From Ceratodon purpureus (Eukaryota; Streptophyta; Bryopsida; Pseudoditrichales; Ditrichaceae), in contig CM026422.1 in the NCBI GenBank assembly GCA_014871385.1, positions 9,199,374 through 9,263,373 on the forward strand: 64,000 nucleotides of DNA, written 5' to 3'. The notes beneath the pieces were generated by a model, which was not told where the DNA came from, did no database searches, and worked only from the letters and a program-made list of their open reading frames with translations. Positions 23,820 to 33,098 of the stretch are shown in pieces (position 1 is the first letter of the stretch; every line of letters begins with the position of its first letter). The position numbers were made by a program, and so were the translations under genes.

Positions 23820-24699
23820 TTAACCCCTAAAGTTCTAAGGGTATTTTTCATCAAAACTGCCTCAAAACAGCCCCTCTTCAAAGCAAGGTGGATTTTGCAA
23901 AGTTGAGGTCTTAATTAGTACATCTAAACATAAGATCTTGTAGCTACCTTCTATGTCTACATGTCCACCAAATCTTACACACTCATTCCTCACCAATTGC
24001 AAGATCATAACGTTCAAAGTTGAAAAACAAGTTTTTTTTCTCTGCAGAAAAAGGGAACATCAGAGTTTTGAAGGCCCAAAAAACCATTTTTTTGCATTAT
24101 GGATTTTCGGGGTTTTGATGCACGTTAAAGAATACCAAGTTAGCTAATTGTATTAAAAAAATTTATATTCAAAAAAGTTGTGGAAGGTTGCCAAAAAAAT
24201 CATTTTCCGCTAGGGGTCACCTGAAATTCAGAAACAAAGGCCGTTTTTTGACAATAAAAATAGCATATGAAAAAAAATTGGATTAAAAATCCGAACGGTA
24301 GGAACATGCTTTACTATCTTTTCTATACATAGAAATTTTTATTTTAGAAAAATATCAAAATCTCAATTTTTGGTGGAATTTCAAAGTTTTGTCTTTGGGC
24401 AGATTTTGGCAGATTTTGGGAATTTTGGGCAGTTTTGGGCAGTTTTGGGCAGAATTTGCTGCATTCACAGTGGCTGTGAGCTTGCCCGAAGTTTGGCTGA
24501 ATGCAGCTTTTGACACTCAAAACCCCGTAACTTTTTTTCGGTATGTTAAAAAAAAAAAAAAAAAAAAATTCTGCACAAACCTCTTCAAAATGCCTACCTA
24601 CATTGATTTTTTCAAAGATTTAGGAATTAAATTGAAATTCTAGGAACCTGCCCAAATTTGAAAAACGCCCATTCCAGGACTATTGTCCTTTAGGGTTAA
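23820..24699. mobile_element. TTAA-flanked MITE (piggyBac-like ends), copy 1
   Basis: Ends are TTAACCCCTAAAGTTCTAAGG and, reading inward from the other side, TTAACCCTAAAGGACAATAGTCC-like. The element begins and ends at a TTAA, the target site of piggyBac transposases, and starts with CCC as that superfamily does. It is about 880 bp with no transposase frame. Homopolymer-rich interior and imperfect ends suggest age. Confidence 0.6.
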
Positions 24700-24979
24700 T
24701 ATTGGCGATTACTAATGTTGGTACATTCTTTTATTACCTCTATGATTTTTATAAAAATTCTTAATGTGATTGTCTATGAGATTGTCAAAATGAACTGAGT
24801 CCTAATAAAAAATTATTTATTCCAAAATGATCAATATTTGTAGATTATTATAATATACTACTAATAATAAAATATTGTTGAAAATATGATTGGATTTCCA
24901 TATATGATTGATAAAAAATGATGTAAAACTATTAGAACGTTTTATAAATAATGCTTATCAATACGCCTTACATTGCAAA

Positions 24980-25104
24980 CACTAGATAGTAGTAACTTCT
25001 AAATCTTTCAATATCCCACATTGATTGTGCGTTTTAAGAAGCCACACTAGATAGTTGTTCTAGCTCTTTCAATATCCCACATCGGTTGTGCGTTGTAAGA
25101 GGCC
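24980..25104 (-). repeat. ~62-bp tandem duplication at the 3' end of the ankyrin/PGG gene
   Basis: Two units share CACTAGATAGT, CTTTCAATATCCCACAT and TTGTGCGTT.TAAGA.GCC. One unit (about 25044-25104) lies inside the coding end of the PGG gene, and the other (about 24980-25043) lies mostly beyond its stop codon. So the 3' coding end has been duplicated in tandem. The TCCCACATCGG within the coding unit resembles a snRNA USE but no snRNA follows. Confidence 0.7.
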
Positions 25105-26856
25105 ACAATCCATCACTTGAAAGTAATTCTTCTTTTTGCAACTTGAATTGTAAGCTTGGAGAGCAGAACCAATCCCAGATCTTCCTCATAAATCCCATCA
25201 AAAGTGTGATGCAAATAGTTATTCCAATAGCAACAGTAGCATATGTAGGAGCCCTTTCTCTTTCAACTGGAGGTAGAACAATGATACCCGCTGAAGCAAA
25301 CGCACCAATGACGAAGAAAATTGCCAAAGCAAGAATAAAAGATGCCCTTACAACAGACTTCCGAAGTTGTACAACCTCCTCCCTCAAGGATGCACATTTC
25401 TTTGGAATGCCGGCGTCTGCTCCAACAATGAAAGTTGTCACTGAGAAAAAGAATGCCATGCTGTTGAAGACCCAAAACATGTGGATTTCCCAATGCTGTT
25501 CAACTCCAACATATGAGTCATATGTTCCTGGAGGTGCTGCAGGATTTGATGATGGGAAGTCATAATACTGGATCAAGCCGAGAGGAGGTTGCAGCCAGCC
25601 TGCATAGGTAACACTTGCAGCAAGAGCAGCACCTACAAGAAGACAATTAGCTGCATTTGCATACTTTTGTCTCTCCAACTGTAACCAATTTACATCAAAG
25701 CTCTCAAGCATATCCACAATACGTTGGTAAGTGTCCTTTTTTCCCTGTTTGCCTTCGTGTTTCTTGGCAATGTCCAGTGCCGTTATTCCTTCCCAAGTTA
25801 CAATGTTTACGTTCAGCCCTTCTCCTTCCATTAACAGAATCTCTACAACTTCCACATTTCCATTTGATACTGCAAGGTACAATGGAGTCTGTCTCAATAC
25901 ATCGCGATTGTTAACACAATAACCCATGCCACCGGTATTCAAAGCATCCAATAGACACCTTACAACTTTCCAATCTCTGTTTTCGGCTGCGTAGTGCAGA
26001 GCTGTCTTTCCTGATGAAGACTTGGCTATAATCGCAGAACACATGTTATCAGGGTCATATTCCAGAAACATTTTTACTATGCCTAAAGACCCATTTCTAG
26101 CTGCAATATGCAAAGGTGTAAGTCCGTTTGTTCTTCTCTTCCTCTCTCTCCGAGAATCGGCATGTTCTGAGCTGCAATGCAAATATCAACCTGATGGTCA
26201 CTGAGGACAAGCAATGCTTTGACAAAATCCTCGTGGTTTGCTTCGACTGCCAAGTGAAGTGGTGTGAAGCCATATTTGTCTTGAGCATTCAAACACTCCA
26301 GCCTAGCGTAGGGAGAAATAGTGTAGAACTTGGGTGTTTGATCACCAAATTCTAATATATTCCTATTTTCCTGCTCAACTGAAGGGTTGAGCATCCACTT
26401 GAGAATCTTCTTCTTCCCGTAATGTGCAACCCAGTGAATAAGTTTCCTCTGGAGTTTTTCACATGTAGAATTCCAAAGAACGTCCATATATATCCTCGGG
26501 ATTGGAAAACTTGTGTTACTTTCCAGCTGGAACTCCATGAGTCTTGTCACATCTATGAAATATCCTCGAGCAGCATTCGCCAAGAGAGTCTCTTCAGTGG
26601 CACCGTGAATGAAGACATCAGCCCTATTCCATGATTTAAATGAGTTGTCCTCTGGATCATCCACTGGATCGAATTCCGGATCGTCCTTTGTGCTGAAGTG
26701 TGAAAGATCCGAAGTGCTAAACCTGGGTTGTGCAATCTTTTCCAGCGTTGCTGCAATTTTTTCCATTGTTGCCGCAATCTGGTCCATTGTCGGTGTTGCG
26801 ATGTGTTCCCTTGTCAAAACGGTCGCATATGGGATTTGATCTGTGCGGGTCTCCAT
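25034..26856 (-). CDS. ankyrin-repeat PGG-domain membrane protein
   Basis: The protein starts at ATG 26856 with an amphipathic repeat (IAATMEKIAATLEKIAQ), then has several ankyrin repeats (GFTPLHLAVEANH, GLTPLHIAARNGS, GKTALHYAAENRD, QTPLYLAVSNGN, GITALDIAKKHEG). It ends with a PGG domain of four membrane helices: the ANCLLVGAALAASVTYAGWLQPP stretch, WVFNSMAFFFSVTTF, ASFILALAIFFVIGAF and VAIGITICITLLMGF. This is the ACD6/ITN1-like plant family, placed in membranes and often stress-linked. The frame shifts near 26140-26190 inside an ankyrin repeat. A 53-nt GT-AG intron (26138-26190, phase 0) would join the halves into 589 residues. The alternative is a real one-base frameshift. The family is secure, the junction is not. 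Confidence 0.8.
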
Positions 26857-29149
26857 TGCCACTAGAGGAAATACTTGAGGGGTCAAAAGTTATTATCTAG
26901 CTAAACCAACGCTTTCCAGGAGGTTTTAGTATACTTGTGATAGAAATGGTTTTCCCGGGACCTCTTGATGAAGCTTCACAGCGACAGCAACGAAGATGAT
27001 GTGTCCCTCTTCTATTCGACACCGTAAGATGATGCTGTAGAAAAACATGCATTTTGGCTGGCCAATATCAAAAATTCACCTAGCGACGTCTTAAGCTATT
27101 CAAGATGCATTAGAACCAACCTAAACCCAAATCTAATTATTGCTATGTAGTAATGAAACTCAAGTCTCCTTCCGCATCAACTTCATGCGACTCTGTGATG
27201 TGACTCAACATGTTGAGACTTATGACTTACCTTTAGGAATTAGTCGGTAGGACGTTCAGATTAGCATTCCACCGAGCCACATGTATACATGAGCTTGTGA
27301 CTTTCTGGACCTTCAAATTAGGTCAACAGCGCTTGCAATTTCAGATCAAAATGATATCTCAGGTCCTCAAGGTATTTCATTTCCATTAGAACAAAAAAAG
27401 CTCCTAGTAGAGAAGATACAGGTCAAGCACGAACTATTTTTTCATCAAGATGTGTTCAATGTGAAGTACCAAAAAAGAAAAAAAAAGAAAAAAAAAAAAA
27501 AAACACAAACAACGCCAGCTTGAGGTGGTACGTCTTTGAACAGAACGAATCAATAAGTAAAGCTGCAGCTGCGCTACCGCAGTACAACAGTCATTCCTGC
27601 CCACATGCATTCTCACCTGTGTAAGTATCCACCAGATCTCCCACCAGCTGGTTCTAATGAACGGGTCTACAACCACCAGCTTCCACCGTAAATCTACAAC
27701 GTCTCGCTGTGAAGAGTGAGCTAGAAACAAAGCTTCTGGGAGCAATCATGAAATTGTGAAGAGTTGGAATAAGAGGATTAAGTTGCCTCAGTCTTCACTT
27801 TGTTTATATAAGTATACGCGATGGCTCGGACTATGGTACTGGTGAAGCATTTTATGCATGAAATCATGCATGATTCTGAACCATCAGTTGACAAGTAATT
27901 TGTCTGCAAGATTTTTAGTGGTAGTAGTGGCACGTCTCCCTGAAGTCTGTACCAACAACGAGAAACATGGAAAATGGATGGTCCCTGCTGTTCTCAAGTT
28001 GCAGCCCAGTTACATTAAAGACAACGTCATACAGTAACATGATACTCTTCACCAAGACCTTCACCATGTGTGACCTGACGCAGTCGGAGGTCAAGGCATA
28101 ACCAAGGGTGAATGCATGAAAAAATAATAATAATCATTAACAAGTGGTTTGTACGAAGTAAGGGCTAGTTACCACATGCGCCAGGGGCTAAGCAAACTTC
28201 AGGAGCAAAAGTTGGTTCTCTATTTGCGGGGGACCGAACAAGTGGATTTTTAGCCATCATACACCACACTGATATCTACTGTGGTATCTAGGAAATGCAT
28301 GCGGGAGAAGCAGTCGAGGTAACACTTCACTTCGGTTTGAACCTCGAGACAGAACTTCGTCTTCGAAGACATGGAAACCTCAATTAAGCCCACCTCTCGC
28401 AAAGTATGCACTGCTCTGTAGCAGCTTGCTCGCCTTCACCCTGGCCAAAGTCGTACCATGTCCACGTGCTTAGACGAGTTAATTCTATTACAAATGCTGA
28501 TTCTCTGCTTCTTGTTGAGCTGGTGCTTCCAGCTGCTCGCTCTGTGCTCATCAGTTTCTGTGCTAAGAAGTAGACGGTGACCTCGACATCGGGGTTGGCC
28601 ATGACCTCGCTCTCCATCTCTCCATAATTTCTTCTCAACAGAAACACACCCTTGTGGACAACAAACCACAGAAGCGGAAATTACTGAAAATTGCCCTGAA
28701 GCCTAAATTGGTTGTGAATTAGTTGTTTTGATTCTTGACCGGTGTCGAGTCTTATCTTATCTTTACAGGAATTACCAAGATTTTGATTCATTGCAAAACG
28801 TCACCAAAGGACTCGTGTTAAACGCCAAGCATATATCCTTGACACAAATGTGGAAGTTAGTACTCGCACTGGCCCACAGGGATGAGCTAACTCTGCAATC
28901 TGCTGGACATGTTCACCTCAGCTAGCTCACGGGAGCATGTACTTGGATACTATTTAATGCACCCGGAAAGGGACTTTCAGCTCACAAGGGGCCATGCAGA
29001 GATGGAGGTGGAGTCAATGCCAGGCCCTTGCCAAACAATCAATAATTTAGATGAAGTTTGAGGGTGGTTTGTAGGAGTTGTTTGTCTAGTTGAGCTTCGG
29101 TACGTCAGGTGGAGATACGGCACGTCTGTTTGTTAACTTCAGCGTGGTT
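26857..29149. other. intergenic DNA without a supported gene
   Basis: Contains short frames only. One minus-strand frame at about 28384-28647 is gene-like in codon use (ends near a WYDFGQ motif, possible donor) but shows no domain I recognise. A purine tract (AAAGAAAAAAA...) lies at 27473-27503. Nothing else is assignable. Confidence 0.4.
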
Positions 29150-29497
29150 GCGAACTCAATCTTTTTTTTTTTTTTTTTTTTTGGAAGCAAATGGCAACTT
29201 TATTCCATCGCAAAATCAAACAAAGCACGGCCGCGCAACCTGACAGGACGGAACCTTGCCGGCAATACCAATTTAAAGTTTTAATTACCTGATAATACCT
29301 GTACCTAAGAATCTGTTACTACCCTGGCTAAACATATGCTAAGTCACAAATGGAGCCGCTGATAATTCCACCGAAGTCCTCGTTCATCGGAGGTAAAGAA
29401 GAGCCCGTCAAAATTCCAGGTCGCGAAGAAGGCCATGTATGTGCTCGCGATACCCTGGGGTTGGTGCTTGATACACCAGCCGCGAACTCAATCTTTT
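29150..29497 (-). mobile_element. retrocopied mRNA 3' end (poly-A, 16-bp target-site duplication)
   Basis: The 16-bp direct repeat GCGAACTCAATCTTTT occurs at 29150-29165 and 29482-29497. On the minus strand the insert between them reads as a transcript 3' end. It has a short coding tail ending in a GGIISGSICDLAYV-like peptide, a stop, a 3' UTR, an AATAAA signal, then a poly-A tract (T run 29162-29182 on the plus strand). That is the signature of LINE-machinery retroposition. It is 5'-truncated (about 316 bp). The source gene is not in this window and I do not recognise it. Confidence 0.8.
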
Positions 29498-30008
29498 GAG
29501 CCGCAAACATTCATACATTTCTCGCACTGAACAATACAATTTGGATAACTTAACATTTGAATAACTTACCATTTAGCCAAAGTGTTGTATTTGCATAGAA
29601 ATAATTTTTGAAAAAATGCATATGGATTTTATAGGAAGTTGGCATATTATGAGTAATTTCATATTGGTAGATTTTAGAATTTCCGAATGAATATATGGAT
29701 GAAAGTGCTTTTATAGGGTTAGTTGTGTAGTTGACATGAGATGCTCTAGACACACTGAAAATCTGAATTCACCAGCGCCCACTTAACACAACTACAAGTT
29801 CTCTTTCTTCTAAGCGAAACTTTAGAAGAAAGTTGAAGATTTTAATCAGACTTGCAGAAACAGCTGTTGTAGTATCCTTTCTGCTTGCTGATCATTGAAC
29901 TTACAAGTTCTCATGCGTGACAATTTGTGGCATTGTAACCCATGCAAGGGCGCTGTCTGGCCAGCCAATCCCTAGTGGGGACTTACGGTCTTTCACACTT
30001 CGAAGGCC

Positions 30009-30368
30009 GGCTCGAAGGTATAATCCAATGGCCTGGAGGAAGCTTAACCAAATGATTAACAACTAACCTCCCAGGAGAGCTCCTGAAGCAACGCAGATTT
30101 CTCTTTGGTGGGATTCATAGTACAAGAGCGTGTCTTCCAACATTTCTCATGATCTCGCAAGGGAGCTGAACTACAAAGGTATTAGAACAGTCGCCGTTGT
30201 GTGGAACCCACTAGGCCGTGAGTTAAAATAACACCTTAAAAGTTAACACCTTTCAGAGAGTAGACAGTAATTCACTTTGATTAAAATAGGGTGTGCCGTG
30301 CCCAAAATAAACGCGAAAAAAATTTGGACCATTTCTCGATTTGTGCGTGTCATCCTTGCGCAGGGGCC

Positions 30369-30400
<32 letters not shown>

Positions 30401-31403
30401 TCAGATGTCTCCGAAGAGACGAAGGAGGAGGGGGCGGTTCAGGCTTATATCCCCCACACATCGCAACACACCAAACCGTATGGGACAAAGCACGGAGCAC
30501 CACCCGTTCCCAAGTTCGCCATCAAACCTCATCAAACCTCGCTGTAACAAGGCCAAAAATGCTAAGATCATGCTGCGATGATGTACTGTACATTCAAATA
30601 GGGTTCAGGCAGAGTGCTGGGACCCTGAGACAACCAGACATCCAACAAATCCCAGAAACAATGTATATTACATGGTGGTGTTGCCACACAAATGCTTACA
30701 GTATTGTTTAGATATCTCAGCTTCAAACCATGGAGGTCTGCAATCATGCCGGCTCTCTGCTTCAACTGAGAGGATTCTGCCATTCCTGCCGCTCAAAATT
30801 ACTCCGTCAACGGTTCTCAATCCTCTGACTTCTCTGGGGGGGAGTGAACCGAGGTCCATTCGAATCAGTGTGCTCGCTTCAGGAAACCTCATCTAATGCA
30901 CAACTAGAATCAGCATTTTTGTGACTTTCAAGTATTGGGAAAATTCGGAAAATTGGGTTTGACGAGAACGAGAGAGAGAGAGAGAGCCTCGAAACCTAAC
31001 TTGGAACTCGAGTCTCAAGTAATTAGCAGCCTCCAAAGACACCTCTGGAGTACCGGGAGTAAATCGGCAACACGTACACCAAGGCTTACTCGCACTTTAT
31101 GACACCCTAAACCGAAATGAATGGTGGCAATGGACAGCTGAATTTTGACAATAGAGATCGATGATAGTACAAGTTTACATTTTGATCCGCAGCTGACCTT
31201 CTACCCTTGTCTTTCGTTAGTCAGTGCGGGGACCGCTTGTGGATATCTTCCAAGAGAATTCCAGAAGATGTATTCCCCGGACAGTACTTGTGATGAGAAC
31301 TCGCAACCTGTCTTCACCGCAGGATACACAGAGACAGCCTTTGGATCGATGGAGATGCCGGACATGCTTCCGCCCGTGACCTTGATCGAAGCTTTTGCAA
31401 AAC
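30009..31403 (-). repeat. right arm of the 1.4-kb inverted duplication
   Basis: This 1,395-bp segment is the reverse complement of 21461-22896, lacking only the 41-bp tandem unit. Here the AP5M end is continuous with the full gene, so this arm is probably the original. The inner boundary follows CTTCGAGCC; beyond it the two flanks share nothing obvious. Confidence 0.93.
30319..30420 (-). ncRNA. U6: U6 spliceosomal snRNA, right copy
   Basis: Reverse-complement twin of the U6 gene at 22444-22545, 102 nt, with the same 5' hairpin, ACAGAGA box and ISL. The minus-strand T run at about 30316-30322 forms the terminator. The USE (30476-30486) and TATAA (30445-30449) are present, so both copies look able to be transcribed. 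It lies about 780 bp downstream of the AP5M stop on the same strand. Confidence 0.97.
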
Positions 31404-33066
31404 TGTAAGCCTCCCAGCACAAAGGCTCCTCCATATCTGCTGGCACCGGAGTTGCATCTCCCTTCTCTCCTTTGAATGACTCGTTCTCTTGACTCGAATC
31501 AACTTCCGTATCACTATCGTCCAATCTAAACGCATCACCTTGAGATTCACTCTTCGTCTGCCGGCTCGCGCTGGGTGCAAATTTCACTGTACCAGGATAC
31601 GTGACCTCTGTCCCCTTGGGAAGGCTCCTTCCCAATACAATTTTCCACTCAATAGAGTGATCTGTCTGAGATACTGTCCCAACCGATGGTACACCTTCCA
31701 CCCCCACTATTCTTCGTCGAGGGAAAGGCACGGAGAGTGAGCACTGTTCCATAACCATGGGAGTATTTTTGTACCCTGCCATCACCCTCATTCTAATCAG
31801 AAACGCTCCTTCGGTCTCAGACACCATCGACAACTGATAGAATCCTTGAAGAGGTGGATTGATGGCTTTCGGTATGGCCGTGTACCGTGCGAGAACAAAG
31901 TTACCCAAGGGTGGAGTGAATGTGACGCCCTGCTTATTTGCCCCTTGCTCCGGAGCCTGAGCACAGAGGTGGAACGTGAGAGAATCGATGGTGGAGCTCG
32001 AAGGGGTGAGGAGCTGGAGAGAAACCTCCGGCAGGCCTTCAAGGTCCAGACGGCAAAGCACCTCACCAGAAAGAGAGATAGAGTCCTGGACATCGTCTCG
32101 GTCATACAAAGCCGCTGTCACCACTTCGTGCACAGCAAATGCCATTCGCTGCTTACCCCTGTAGAGATACGGCTTCCACATTGGTTGCCTCTGTTCCGCA
32201 ACTGGTACATCCAACGATGTGAACCCGTTACTCTTCACGGCGGCGAGATTCACCGAATTGACATCCAACGGAGTCCCGAAGGGCATTGCACTGGTGATGA
32301 AACTGCGCAGCGCATCCTTCTCCGAAGACTTCAACATTGCCCTACCTCCACCAGTAATAGCAGACGTGGCCGTGGCCGCTGCAGCTGCAACTGCATTCGC
32401 AGCAGCAGCAACCGGAACCGCCACAGGCTTCGCCCGAGCTGCGATCCCCGATATACCTACCCCCATCCCGCCCGTCAAGCTATCCAAAAAACTCCCCATA
32501 CTCGCCGTCGAAGTGGCGAAAAGCTCAGGCTCCACTAAATCCCCACTCAAAACATCCCCCAAAGCTTGCCCCACCGCCAATGCCCCCGTCACACAAGGCA
32601 TATCAAGCAGAAGCTTCGACAACCCCAAATCAGATGTGGCCCCTCCACATCCAGACCGCCTGCAAATATCCTCATACGCAGCCATCTGGTGCGGCTCCAC
32701 CATCGGCAACACCAAAATGAAGCACCCACTCCGCCGATGCTCCACCACCGGCCATAGCCTCCCCTCCTCCACCTTCAAACTCATCACATACCTCATGATC
32801 GGATCATCCACCACCGCCTCCCCGTCCCCCGACTCATCACGCCGGTCCTTGTCAACCTTACCAGCCACAAACGACTCCGCAACCTGACCATCAAACGGCA
32901 CCGAACAATATATCGACCCTTCCAAATTCGCCTCCTCGCACGCCTGCTTCCACAGCCTCTCCACTGTCACGAACCGCCGCGAAAACACCAAGCTGAACGA
33001 CTGGTTGAAGATCCACAACGCCCGAATGCTGCACCCTCGAATCGCCATCCCCACCATCCCCACCAT
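31201..33066 (-). CDS. AP5M: AP-5 complex subunit mu
   Basis: One uninterrupted frame of 621 codons. The N-terminus (GCSIRALWIFNQSFSLVFSRRF) matches the start of the plant AP-5 mu/MUDENG family, and the second half is a mu-homology domain ending PALTNERQG. Length is close to the ~610-630 usual in plants. The true start may be the Met at residue 7 (MAIRGCS). AP-5 is an endosomal adaptor complex in late-endosome/retrograde sorting. An Ala-rich linker (AAAANAVAAAAATATSAI) lies near residues 215-240. No intron is seen. The last 66 codons and the 3' flank are duplicated in inverse orientation at 21461-22896. A telobox sits just upstream. Confidence 0.92.
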   Translation of the reverse strand: MVGMVGMAIRGCSIRALWIFNQSFSLVFSRRFVTVERLWKQACEEANLEGSIYCSVPFDGQVAESFVAGKVDKDRRDESGDGEAVVDDPIMRYVMSLKVEEGRLWPVVEHRRSGCFILVLPMVEPHQMAAYEDICRRSGCGGATSDLGLSKLLLDMPCVTGALAVGQALGDVLSGDLVEPELFATSTASMGSFLDSLTGGMGVGISGIAARAKPVAVPVAAAANAVAAAAATATSAITGGGRAMLKSSEKDALRSFITSAMPFGTPLDVNSVNLAAVKSNGFTSLDVPVAEQRQPMWKPYLYRGKQRMAFAVHEVVTAALYDRDDVQDSISLSGEVLCRLDLEGLPEVSLQLLTPSSSTIDSLTFHLCAQAPEQGANKQGVTFTPPLGNFVLARYTAIPKAINPPLQGFYQLSMVSETEGAFLIRMRVMAGYKNTPMVMEQCSLSVPFPRRRIVGVEGVPSVGTVSQTDHSIEWKIVLGRSLPKGTEVTYPGTVKFAPSASRQTKSESQGDAFRLDDSDTEVDSSQENESFKGEKGDATPVPADMEEPLCWEAYSFAKASIKVTGGSMSGISIDPKAVSVYPAVKTGCEFSSQVLSGEYIFWNSLGRYPQAVPALTNERQG

Positions 33067-33089
33067 CTCCTCCTCCTCCTCTACATCCC

Positions 33090-33098
33090 AAACCCTAA
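33090..33098 (-). promoter_or_regulatory. telobox in the AP5M leader
   Basis: AAACCCTAA lies 24 bp upstream of the AP5M start codon. Teloboxes in this position are typical of plant housekeeping genes. Motif-only evidence. Confidence 0.35.

Noticed and set aside
25074-25084. Exact match to the plant snRNA USE (ATCCCACATCG)
   Set aside because: It lies inside the tandem repeat at the end of the PGG coding sequence, with no TATA at the right spacing and no snRNA downstream.
24980-25110. CRISPR-like spaced repeat
   Set aside because: Only two adjacent units, in a eukaryotic gene; an ordinary tandem duplication.
28384-28669. Gene-like minus-strand ORF ending near WYDFGQ
   Set aside because: No recognisable family or supporting exons; recorded only as part of the intergenic note.
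31846-32887. Long plus-strand frames (230 and 222 codons) across AP5M
   Set aside because: They are antisense shadows of the AP5M coding sequence, without a domain or independent start context.
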